Shown here piece by piece: positions 54,729-63,600 of a stretch of DNA of 64,000 nt. The DNA is from Siderastrea siderea. Taxonomy: Eukaryota; Cnidaria; Anthozoa; Scleractinia; Rhizangiidae. The stretch's first letter is position 1; every line of letters starts with the position of its first letter. The stretch spans positions 37,927,186 through 37,991,185 of the forward strand of contig OZ034968.1 in assembly GCA_964030785.1 (NCBI GenBank). Reading direction: 5' to 3'. The position numbers were made by a program, and so were the translations under genes. The notes under the pieces are model-generated. The model had not been told where the DNA came from, ran no database searches, and was given only the letters and a program-made list of their open reading frames with translations.

Positions 54729-55727
54729 TTAGTTTACATTAAAATAGTTTTTGTATATTTTGTTATATTGCGGCCTGTTCAAAATAGAGTTTTTCAACAA
54801 GATGTCAAGAAGAGCGACGCCTGTATTCCGTAGTTCGATGCTATTATTACCGGCAACCATCGAACCGATGATTATTTCCAGTTTTTTCATCATTTCTGTC
54901 GGATTATTGAAAAACATTACCTGTCCACCTCTTTTTGTTTTTCTCTTCAAACCAGATCCTTTAATATCTTTCAGTTTTTGATTGTTGTTATCGATATAAT
55001 CATTAAGAACCTTTCTTGTATCTTGAATAATTTTTCTTCTATATTGAGCCTCAGCTTTAGTGATTGAACCACTATTTAATTTTTTAGTGACATCAGCCGA
55101 CAACCCCAGGAGTTGTTTCCGTCTATTTTTAGCCTCTTTCAGGATTTTATTCAGATAAGATTTACTCTTTGTGTCATTCATATCTTCTTGATCAAGTCGT
55201 AATTCAACTTCTTCATAATTTGGTATTTCAAGTTCATCTAAAGCTTGATTTATTCTATCCTCCTCGATAATGTTATAATCAGGTCCTTCTTCTTCGTATC
55301 CAGGTGGAAGATCTTCAATTTCATACATATATTCCGGATCTATATACATTTTTTTTTCACCTGATGCTAAATCCTTGAGGACATCTTCATAAGATGGAGG
55401 CTTTGGAACTAACTGTTTGTTGTTTTGTGGTAGAACTTGTTCACTGAATAGATCTTCTAGACCATAATCAGGGACATCCTCATCATCTCCTATTTCAAGA
55501 CTATAATCTGGTACAGGTCTCTTTTTCTTTGCCAATCTTCTCAATGGTATTTTTGGAGATGTGAGTTCCTTTAATCCTGATGTTATAGGTTTGAAAAGTT
55601 TCTCTGCCTCAACTTCACCCATTTGATCAGATATCGTTTTTTGTTTTATTGTCTCTCTCACTGTGTTAATCTTTTTACCAACCTCGGATCGTTTATCAGC
55701 CATTTCTTTCCATTTGAGTAAACTCAT
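54729..55727 (-). CDS. Polinton PPxY protein of unknown function
   Basis: ATG 55727 in GATATAATGAG opens 332 residues. The middle is acidic and carries two PPxY motifs, PPSYEDV (about residue 109) and PPGYEEE (about residue 141). Repeated PDY-G/S motifs also occur. A helical, Lys-rich part precedes RKTKRGGQVMFFNN and a conserved C-terminal helical domain (MMKKLEIIIGSMVAGNNS, LLDILLKNSILNRPQY). The C-terminus resembles a protein recurring in animal Polintons. PPxY motifs recruit NEDD4-type ubiquitin ligases and can serve as late domains for budding or trafficking; its use here is inferred. It is the first leftward gene from the divergent promoter. Confidence 0.65.
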   Translation of the reverse strand: MSLLKWKEMADKRSEVGKKINTVRETIKQKTISDQMGEVEAEKLFKPITSGLKELTSPKIPLRRLAKKKRPVPDYSLEIGDDEDVPDYGLEDLFSEQVLPQNNKQLVPKPPSYEDVLKDLASGEKKMYIDPEYMYEIEDLPPGYEEEGPDYNIIEEDRINQALDELEIPNYEEVELRLDQEDMNDTKSKSYLNKILKEAKNRRKQLLGLSADVTKKLNSGSITKAEAQYRRKIIQDTRKVLNDYIDNNNQKLKDIKGSGLKRKTKRGGQVMFFNNPTEMMKKLEIIIGSMVAGNNSIELRNTGVALLDILLKNSILNRPQYNKIYKNYFNVN

Positions 55728-55879
55728 TATATCATTTGTTTACATAAAATTTCGTATTTTGTTTGGAAAAATTAGGGTTATCATATATAAAAACGCTTGT
55801 ATAACGTGTCGTATAACGTGTCGTATAACGTGTCGCATAGCGTGTCGCCATGCGATAAAATTGTATAACATAACATCAT
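55728..55879. promoter_or_regulatory. divergent promoter region with 12-bp tandem repeats
   Basis: This 152-base gap lies between the leftward PPxY gene and the rightward ATPase gene. It has four copies of GTATAACGTGTC-type repeats at 55799-55846 (three exact, one GCATAGCGTGTC) and TATATAAAAA near 55785. The repeats could bind a regulator or mark an origin. Confidence 0.5.
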
Positions 55880-56512
55880 ATGAAGATTCAAAATTACGAC
55901 ATTCAAGATGATGAAAACAACGATTTTGTTCAATTAAAGAGTTTCATGCCAAACCGATGTTTCAGGATGCTTATTTGTGCTCCCTCTGGTGGTGGCAAGA
56001 CTAACCTTTTGCTTGATATGATATATAGGCTTCTCTATTTTGATAAGATATACCTTTATGCTCGAAATCTCTCTCAAAGCAAATATAAGCATCTGTTGAA
56101 ATCTCTTGAACCAATATCAAAAGAGGTCGGTTATGACGTGATAGAAGCAAGTAACGATGAAATCATCCCTCTGACAGATTTGTCTGATGAAAACCAAAAA
56201 TTAATCATATTTGATGACTATTTGAATACAGGTAAGAAAAATGACGAACGGATACGAGACTACTTCACCAATTCAAGAAATAAAAATTGTTGTTGTATAT
56301 ATTTGATTCAAAGCTATTACGGAACCGATAAAACAATAAGACTGAATAGTTCACATTATTGCATATTCGATTTCCCATCAAGAAATGAACAATCCATGAT
56401 TTGTAGAGAATTGGGTGTTAACAAAGAGGATTACCAAAAGGCTACTAAGGATCCATATAGTTTTTTGTATGTTGATAAGGTCAAAAAAAAAGGTAGCCCG
56501 AAATTTCGATGA
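55880..56512 (+). CDS. A32/FtsK-HerA-type DNA packaging ATPase
   Basis: ATG 55880 in ATCATATGAAG opens 210 residues. Walker A is CAPSGGGKTN (33-42) and Walker B is KLIIFDDY (107-114). CIYLIQSYYG (after residue 135) holds the polar sensor-like position, followed by RLNSSHYCIFDF. Length and motif order match packaging ATPases of Polintons, virophages and NCLDVs, which pump DNA into the capsid at a vertex. It is the first rightward gene and is followed after 21 bases by the fibre gene. No lesion. Confidence 0.88.
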   Translation: MKIQNYDIQDDENNDFVQLKSFMPNRCFRMLICAPSGGGKTNLLLDMIYRLLYFDKIYLYARNLSQSKYKHLLKSLEPISKEVGYDVIEASNDEIIPLTDLSDENQKLIIFDDYLNTGKKNDERIRDYFTNSRNKNCCCIYLIQSYYGTDKTIRLNSSHYCIFDFPSRNEQSMICRELGVNKEDYQKATKDPYSFLYVDKVKKKGSPKFR

Positions 56513-56533
56513 AAGAATATAAACCATTAATAT

Positions 56534-58933
56534 ATGAGTTATACTAACGGTATCCTTAATCATGATGATTCTCAAGGACTAGGTAAGATAGGCCCTAGAG
56601 GGTTGCCTGGGTTGCCTGGTCCTAAAGGTGATAAAGGTGATAAAGGGTCACAAGGACCCCAGGGTCTAAAAGGTAACAAAGGCGATAAGGGTGATCCTGG
56701 GCTGAAGGGAGACAAGGGCGATAAGGGCGATCCTGGATCTGATGGTAGTGTAGGTTCTTCTGATATTGACATGCAAGGTAAATACAATATTTTAAGATTA
56801 AAAAGCAACACTTATCCTGTCCTTGGTGATCTGACAAAGGTAATAAACTATCAGGATACGAGAAACATCTTTCTTTCAAAGAAGGAAGGTGGGTCTATGG
56901 AACAAACTTTAGACATGAACAATAATTTCATCACAAATGTGAAAGATCCAGTTAATTTAGACCATTGTGTTAATAAAAAGTATGTTGACAATTCAGTAAA
57001 AAATAAAGCAGACCTTTCAAAGACAACAACACAAACATTTCAGGGAAGAGTACAGGTCCCTGATTTCAATTCAAGGCAACACAATGGATCGAATATCGTG
57101 AACCTTCGTTATATTGATGGTATATTTCTGAATAAAAAAACGGGAGGTACTCTTAGCAATCCTATAACATTTCTCAGTTCTCTACCAAACAATCAAAAAC
57201 AGATTCACAACCTAGGATCACCGAAATTTAATTCTAGTGCTACAAACAAACGATACGTTGACAGTGAAATAGCAAAAATATCATCTATTAACACAACACC
57301 ATTCCTTAAAAAAGATGGTTCAGTGTTAATGACTGGAAACTTGAATTTAAATAACAATAAAATTATTAACTTACAAACCGATTACAGAGATTCAAAATCC
57401 GCAGTTAATGTTGATTTTGTGCAAGAGGAAATATCAGATTTGAATGATCTTGTCACTCAAAAAATTTATGAATCTCAGATTATTAATTCAGGGCAAAAAC
57501 AAGACGCCTTCAGATACTTAATGGAAGACACTGATGAATCTTCGAGTGAAAACAATATCAAGGTTTTGGGTATAAACGATTTTCCCAATACTCCACATCA
57601 AATTAATAAAAAAGCTTACTTCCTTCAACTCCTGTTTAAAAAAAACTCACCTAACCAGTACCAGTCACGCCTCGGTTTTAACCTTTATAAACTTCCAGTC
57701 GGTTACTATACTTTGGTCGTTGAATGGTTTCCGCCGGAAATGAATGGGTTGAGTGTTACACCACAAGGCACTACGATTTCAATTTCTAAATATGCAACCA
57801 AAACATTTGAGAAGTACACCAAAACAGTTATCAATTTTCACAGATGGGGTAGCTCACCCCCACAATTTATATATCTCGATCTGCACGGTACAGTCAGTAA
57901 ACAATCGTTTTTAACAATTGGGCATTTAATTGTTTATGGTGTTAAAGAAACAATTTCAAACGTTGATCCAAGTGTCTATGACACCGCTTTTGTTATTAAA
58001 AATGGCAAAATGGTAATGGAAACTGATCTTGATTTAAATAATCATAAAATAATCAATTTAGACGATCCATTAAATGAAGGTGATGCCTGCAATAAACGTT
58101 CTTTGAATATTTTGGAAACAAATTTATCAGAAACTTTATTCTGGGAAAAATATCAACTAGCTGATTGTCTATATAAGATAGACCGAGGTAGTCCATCTGA
58201 GGTTACTTTTGATAATTCAACTAGAGCAGTATCAGATCTTTTCGATCAATCTCTTAAAGAAAATGATGCCAACCAAACAACACAAGCAACCAAACCCATT
58301 TTATGCACAAAAGCTGAAAAAAATAATTATCGATATTATTTAAAATTTGATGGTAGCAAACGAATGTTATCAAACATAAATTTAAATCCTGGTTCTGGGC
58401 AAGCTGATATAGTTAATGTTTTCATCGTTTATAGATTGAGTTCATACACAGGATCTTATGCTGTTCGTAATGGACTTTTCGGACATGATAATGGAGGTTA
58501 TGACAAATTTATTGCATTCTCACCAACTGGTCATTTGCTTGTAAGTGGAACAACAAATCAGCATATTGTCATTGGACCAAGCTCTTTTAATAGTAAGAAT
58601 GCTACAGCACCATACCAATCAAAAGCTAATGCGGGTGAACTGAATAAATGGATCTGTTTATCAATTCACTGGGATGTACCTGGTGGTAACAACGCTTCTG
58701 AAACATGGTGTAACGGTAAAAAATTAGCTAATTTTACAGCAAGAACATCACAAGGAAGTACCGACATGACATTTGGAGATTTGAACTCCTCTGGTACTGC
58801 AGGCTTGAAGGGTAATATAGCTTTTTTTTGTCTTTATAAAGGTAAAAATCTTACTGAATCAAATATCAAACTTCACCATTACGTACTTTGCAAATGGTAT
58901 TCTGTTGATCATGATCCGATTTCATTCAATTAA
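56534..58933 (+). CDS. collagen-like fibre protein with LamG/ConA-like C-terminal domain
   Basis: ATG 56534 in TAATATATGAG opens 799 residues. Residues about 18-72 are collagen Gly-X-Y triplets (GPRGLPGLPGPKGDKGDKG and onward), which can form a triple helix. Residues about 95-310 and 480-540 repeat a shaft-like unit, roughly LDMNNNFITNVKDP...NKKYVD, resembling phage tail-fibre repeats. A beta-rich central domain (about 340-470) follows. The last about 190 residues look like a LamG/concanavalin-type sandwich (FDGSKRMLSNINLNPG, FIVYRLSSY, WNGKK-like CNGKKLANF). A trimeric fibre with a terminal glycan- or receptor-binding head is inferred from this layout. The frame is intact and lies just after the ATPase gene. 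Confidence 0.8.
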   Translation: MSYTNGILNHDDSQGLGKIGPRGLPGLPGPKGDKGDKGSQGPQGLKGNKGDKGDPGLKGDKGDKGDPGSDGSVGSSDIDMQGKYNILRLKSNTYPVLGDLTKVINYQDTRNIFLSKKEGGSMEQTLDMNNNFITNVKDPVNLDHCVNKKYVDNSVKNKADLSKTTTQTFQGRVQVPDFNSRQHNGSNIVNLRYIDGIFLNKKTGGTLSNPITFLSSLPNNQKQIHNLGSPKFNSSATNKRYVDSEIAKISSINTTPFLKKDGSVLMTGNLNLNNNKIINLQTDYRDSKSAVNVDFVQEEISDLNDLVTQKIYESQIINSGQKQDAFRYLMEDTDESSSENNIKVLGINDFPNTPHQINKKAYFLQLLFKKNSPNQYQSRLGFNLYKLPVGYYTLVVEWFPPEMNGLSVTPQGTTISISKYATKTFEKYTKTVINFHRWGSSPPQFIYLDLHGTVSKQSFLTIGHLIVYGVKETISNVDPSVYDTAFVIKNGKMVMETDLDLNNHKIINLDDPLNEGDACNKRSLNILETNLSETLFWEKYQLADCLYKIDRGSPSEVTFDNSTRAVSDLFDQSLKENDANQTTQATKPILCTKAEKNNYRYYLKFDGSKRMLSNINLNPGSGQADIVNVFIVYRLSSYTGSYAVRNGLFGHDNGGYDKFIAFSPTGHLLVSGTTNQHIVIGPSSFNSKNATAPYQSKANAGELNKWICLSIHWDVPGGNNASETWCNGKKLANFTARTSQGSTDMTFGDLNSSGTAGLKGNIAFFCLYKGKNLTESNIKLHHYVLCKWYSVDHDPISFN

Positions 58934-58947
58934 TATAATAATATTAT

Positions 58948-59061
58948 ATGAGAACAACAACTTTAATCAATGAAATTATTGATAGTATCGAGAAATTGGT
59001 TCAAAACATCAAAAAATTATACCATAGTATTAAATTATCATTCAAGAAGAAAAAAATGTAA
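58948..59061 (+). CDS. 37-residue basic amphipathic peptide
   Basis: ATG 58948 within ATTATATGAG carries the element's start motif. It encodes TTLINEIIDSIEKLVQNIKK followed by a Lys-rich end, then TAA. The first 30 residues form a plausible amphipathic helix. It lies between the fibre gene and the membrane protein gene (13 bases before the latter's ATG). Such a short ORF could be fortuitous; the start motif and tight spacing support it. I do not recognise a family. Confidence 0.4.
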   Translation: MRTTTLINEIIDSIEKLVQNIKKLYHSIKLSFKKKKM

Positions 59062-59074
59062 CCGTATAATATAT

Positions 59075-59563
59075 ATGGATAAACGTAAAAACATATTCAA
59101 TTGGAACCATGTTTCAGAAAAATTAACGGAAGATCAAATATCTGAGTTGAAAGCGTTGTATAAATTCTATCATAAGAAATACTGGCTTTTCAAAATGACT
59201 TACAAATATTTCAAAAAAGCAGAACTTGCATGTAATATCGGCTCTGTTTTATTGGTAGTAACAGGAACTGTAGTTGGTGGTGTAACACTAAACCCTATTC
59301 CTCTTGGGGTAATATCTGGTACTGGGCTCTTGCTTAAAACATATTCAGAGGCTAAAAACTATAAAAGGAAGATTGAGATGTGTAAATTCGCATACACCTC
59401 ATATGAAAAGGTTTTAACAGATTTGCGGTCCTTCATGAGAGGACTGGAGTATGATGACAAAGAATTCCTTGATTATGTCAAAGTTCTCGATGATATAATC
59501 ATTGATATGTGTCCGTTAACTGACAAATTTGAAAAGAAATATAATAAGGTGTTCATCCAATAA
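59075..59563 (+). CDS. small membrane protein with hairpin of two hydrophobic segments
   Basis: The frame is open further upstream, but ATG 59075 lies in ATATATATGG like the other genes, giving 162 residues. A charged helical part (EDQISELKALYKFYHKKYWLF) precedes two hydrophobic segments (ACNIGSVLLVVTGTVVGGV and PIPLGVISGTGLLL) joined by a short turn. A charged helical tail follows (KIEMCKFAYTSYEKVLTDLR, DDIIIDMCPLTDKFEKKY). The layout recalls two-TM SLATT-like effectors, but no diagnostic motif proves it. It could be a virion membrane, lysis or host-interaction protein. Its 3' end overlaps that of the convergent zinc-ribbon gene by 11 bases. Confidence 0.65.
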   Translation: MDKRKNIFNWNHVSEKLTEDQISELKALYKFYHKKYWLFKMTYKYFKKAELACNIGSVLLVVTGTVVGGVTLNPIPLGVISGTGLLLKTYSEAKNYKRKIEMCKFAYTSYEKVLTDLRSFMRGLEYDDKEFLDYVKVLDDIIIDMCPLTDKFEKKYNKVFIQ

Positions 59564-60128
59564 TAGATTTCATTTTATCACCAATAAGAGACATAATACT
59601 TGCCCAATATTTATTGTAAAAAACCAATGTTTTTTTCGATTTACTAATTGGAATTTTTTTGTAAGGTATTCCCATCATCTTGAATATCTTTCTCATAATA
59701 AAATTAACGCTAATCATTCTTTTCCTTGTACCATTAACTTCATTAAGAACCTTACCTATCTCTGCAAAAACTCGTTCAATTTTACACTTATCGTGATATG
59801 ATATTTTTATATTGTACTTTTGTTCGATATCTATGATTGTATTATTGATATGATACTCTCGATGGTAAATAGATTTCCTCTTCAGTTTATGTCTATTCTC
59901 ATAAAAATTAACATACTCTACTGATGATTTATATCCTTGTATGACGCCGCAAATCTGGCATACTAACATTCCGTCTTCGTTTATAACATCCTGATTATCA
60001 CAACATAAATCATTTTTTACTAAACGATCTTTTGGTTTTTCATTAGAATCCAAATTTTTGTCACAGAAAGGACATGAAATTTCTCCACAATTTATTAGTT
60101 CATCATGTATATCTTTATTACAATTCAT
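59553..60128 (-). CDS. TFIIB/VLTF3-like zinc-ribbon transcription factor
   Basis: ATG 60128 in TATAGAATG opens 191 residues. Two Cys pairs (CPFC near residue 19; CC near 42) and the signature NEDGMLVCQICGVIQGY form a TFIIB-type zinc ribbon. A basic linker (HKLKRKSIYHREYH) and a helical C-terminal domain follow (IERVFAEIGKVL, FIMRKIFKMMGIPYKKIPISKSKKTL). Poxvirus late factor VLTF3 and related NCLDV proteins have a similar composition. It would help recruit RNA polymerase to the element's promoters, possibly the TATA-like motifs at its gene starts. It is the only leftward gene at the right end, reading inward from the terminal repeat. Confidence 0.65.
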   Translation of the reverse strand: MNCNKDIHDELINCGEISCPFCDKNLDSNEKPKDRLVKNDLCCDNQDVINEDGMLVCQICGVIQGYKSSVEYVNFYENRHKLKRKSIYHREYHINNTIIDIEQKYNIKISYHDKCKIERVFAEIGKVLNEVNGTRKRMISVNFIMRKIFKMMGIPYKKIPISKSKKTLVFYNKYWASIMSLIGDKMKSIIG

Positions 60129-60266
60129 TCTATACTATTATATGAGATATTATTTTATGTACTTACAAACATGACGTCACGCCACAGCTGTGGCGTTTTG
60201 TGGCTTAATATTATTTAAACCCATTGAATTGCTTCTTCTTCATTGTCCTTAAAAACAATAGCAATC

Positions 60267-60594
60267 TGATGACTCATTTCCTCGGGAAAGTCCCTGTGGT
60301 TTCAAAACTTCCTGTTGTATGAAGTCACGCGATGAGAGAATGCGTTGGTTTCCGCATGAAATGTACCGACTCATGCTTTTACATGGTGGTGTAAATGCAT
60401 GTAATTCATGGCGAAAGTGCCGATCGTGGGGGTCAAAACGCAACTGCTTTTTCAGGGGTCGAAAACTACATGGATTTCATGCGAAAGTGCGACTCATGGG
60501 GGTGTAAATGCAATTTGAATAGAATGAAATCAGAAAATGGATTTTCGCTTGTGAGAAAATGAGTGTGGGAAATCGCCATAACAGGCCATGTAGT
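60267..60594. repeat. right Polinton terminal inverted repeat (328 bp)
   Basis: Reverse complement of 42864-43192 with one base missing, in one of its two CACTTTCGC(C)ATGAA motifs. Bases 60129-60266 between this repeat and the zinc-ribbon gene start are non-coding. Confidence 0.95.
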
Positions 60595-60600
60595 GACTTC
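60595..60600. other. right target-site duplication of the Polinton
   Basis: GACTTC, identical to 42858-42863. Confidence 0.9.
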
Positions 60601-63600
60601 TATTACAATCTAAATGAACAATGAACAGTTTTGCATGCTATCTGTCTGTCATTGAATGCAAACATAATATGCCAATTCATGCATTTGAAATCTAGCTCAT
60701 ACAAAGAGGGAACCAAAAATAAGTACCCATAAGGGTACGCGAGTCTAGTGCAACTGTGGAATTTATGGTGTAGCAGAGCAAAGAACGATAGACAGTGATA
60801 GAGAACTGAGCTTTATTAACACAGTGTGCAGTACAGAAACAGCAAAGAAACTGTTCAAAAATTTTGGTAAAAATTGTTTTAAAAAGTTGAAAATGCTGTG
60901 TACCTGTAATTTTCCATGAGTTGATGGAGGGCTTTATTAGATTGGTTTTAATAAACCCGTGAAATAGTAACTACACAACTACGCGGTATTACACACTAAT
61001 GCCGTTGTTTTCTTTTGTTTAGTTTTGCCTGTTTGGCACTGATTGTTAGATATTGTTTGATGGGTGGATGGAAATAACTCTGTGGAATATACTGTCAACG
61101 CAGAACGTTTATACGTAACAACAGCAACAGCAACTTCACAGAAATTGTATCACTTACATTTCGACTATGTTTCTAGCAAAACTGTGACGCCCTTGACTCC
61201 TAGGTGTTTCATGTGCCGTAACATGAAATAAACTTTATCAAGAACAGAAGAAGTAAACCAGATGCAGAGTAGATAAATAAACGTTGTAGACTTCCATATT
61301 AATTTCTTTTAAACTTTATTATTTAAATACACATTTCCTCATTTGTCAAAGTGTAATGAGACAAAACTTACTCCATAACATTATTAGACATGGTTAGATG
61401 ACGTCTTGATGCAAATTTGATTTTTGCTGTCTTTTTTACTTTAAAAAAGCATAAAATTACTTACTCCTTCTGTTGTAATGGAGTATCTTTCTTGCAGCTT
61501 CGTTTTGAACCTGTTTTAAGCTGGAAAATTCAACAACAAAATGAATAATGTTTATTGATACCATTGTTCACACAAATTTGCTGTCGGAGGGTCCATCGTG
61601 TACCATTTCGCTACCCATTGCTGGCTTTTCGACACTTAAAGTGCCAGTTCGACCAATTTTTTCAATTTTCATTTGTTTTGCATCTTTCGGAAAGAAATAG
61701 GGTCTTCACGTACATGTCATAACAGTTTTTCAGCCCGAGAACGCAAGACCGCTTTCGTTCTTGCTTTTTGCGTTTCCATGGCGGCCATTAAATTTGCATG
61801 TCCCGAAAGTTGGAAACGTAAAGCGACGCTCGCCAACGGTGGTGACGTCAGAGACTCAACTTGAGAACTTCAAATGAAAAATTTGTAAGACAATTTTCCC
61901 TTGGGTTAACCAGCTCATTTCGGCGATTTCTGTCCGTTTTCCCTGAAATTCAGGTAAGCAAGGCCAGGTTCTAACTGTGGCGTTCAAGGTTGTAATAATG
62001 CGTTTGATATACGAAGCTGTAATTTCGGTTCGCGAAAGCCTGAAACCGCCGAGCAAGAGAAATAAAGTGAGTGAGACTTGCGCGGACTTGTTCCGCAAAT
62101 TTAAACTTATAAAACAGATCTGTCGTGAGCTCAGACTATTTGGAAGAGCACTGCGTCGGATCCGACTGTCAGGGGACTTCGATAAAATAGTCTATTAGAC
62201 TAACTGCCAACTATTTGAAAGAAATCCCTACAAAAGCGGGTATCATCAAAGAGTCCAGTTTCACTCTAGCTTAGCGACTCGACTTGTCGAAGCTTTCTGT
62301 GGTCCATTGCCAGAAAAATCATATTTTTTATGCTTCCTTGAGTGACAAAAGGGAAATCAATTCTGGTGATTCAGTTTATTTACCGCCACTGTAGGTAAAT
62401 AAGGTAAACAAGTTAAACAACACAGTACAAACGGCAACTCAACAATGTTTATATCCATCTCTGGTTTATATCCACGTGATAATACCCTTACCGTGTAGCA
62501 TGGATTTTTCACAGGATCTAAGTTTTGTGGGGTGTGCGATTTTTCCCATGAGAGGAAACAAAATTTGTCTTGTCCGATTTATTTAGCATATTTGCATATA
62601 TTTATGCGCAGACGTCGGCGGTCGAATGCTGACATGTTGGAAAGATTGGAACTTTTCCTTCGTATAGTTGTTTCTTCACTATGGATTTGTTCTGGTTTGA
62701 CGAAATTGTGAGTGTAAATGGCAAATATCAAGAAATATAGCTCATTTAATGTACAGAGGTATGCTCGGTGCGGGTGAATTGTGTATCACCTTTCATAATT
62801 ATAATACTCATTGGGAGGATAAATTAGAAAGACATTTAAGCTCGCTCGGAAAGCGAAGTTTTGCCCCAGATAGCAAGTAAGTAAGATATAAACAAAGAAG
62901 TACCGTTAATTTCACAGAATTTTGTTGATTTTCAGTCATAACTAAAGCTTTGGCTACCTGTGAAGAAAACGAAGATTTTTCATTTGTAGCTTTCCCTTAA
63001 CGGCTACAAAAATGAATTTGTTTGGAGCAGATTTACTATTAAAAGTTCATATTCATTGAAATACCGGGTGGAAATATAGCGCTTTTACCCCTTTCACGAG
63101 TCCATGAACTAACTTTGTCATAATTGTCTGCTTTGACCCGGGTATTTATGTGTCATTTTCTCGACATTATACAGGCAACTAATACTCTAAAATTCATAGA
63201 GAGCAGTTTTAATTCTATACCTTTCTGCTTCAAGCGGCTTTCTGTGCTGTTTGCTGTAGCCGCAAAAGTGGCGAACATATCAGCAAAATTCACGCTCGAA
63301 TCATGTGTAGACCGCTGTTCAATATGTCTGAGGAAGAAGCTCTCCGATTGGAGCACGAAAGCAGTCGGAAATCTCCGAATTTTTCCGCTCACCATCGGTT
63401 GGCGGTGTAAACAAATTCATTAAGCATAGCAACGTGTATTGCGTTACAAGTTTCATGCTGAGTTTTGTCCACGCTACGCGAACCTTAGATATCAAATCGG
63501 TTTCCTGGTGGATTTTGAAGCCTAAGAAAGGCCAAGGATTCGAAGCAGTGGTTGTCAACTGCTTTAAAAATGCAATACGAAAGCATTTTGTGGTCATTTA

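Larger units (their letters stand above)
42864..60594. mobile_element. Polinton/Maverick (adintovirus-like) element, 17.7 kb
   Basis: Inverted repeats of 329 and 328 bp, identical except for one base, and a 6-bp duplication GACTTC delimit the element. The gene set is that of a Polinton: protein-primed-type DNA polymerase B, retroviral-type integrase with chromodomain, adenain-like protease, A32-like packaging ATPase, and major and minor capsid proteins. It adds a PLA2 virion protein, a fibre, BRO and zinc-finger proteins and a TFIIB/VLTF3-like factor. Genes from 55727 down to 43354 run leftward, 55880-59563 rightward, and the last gene (60128-59553) leftward. Near-identical terminal repeats and mostly intact frames imply recent insertion or infection. 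Confidence 0.95.

Noticed and set aside
56572..56879. Two minus-strand Pro/Ser-rich frames
   Set aside because: Antisense of the collagen-like part of the fibre gene.
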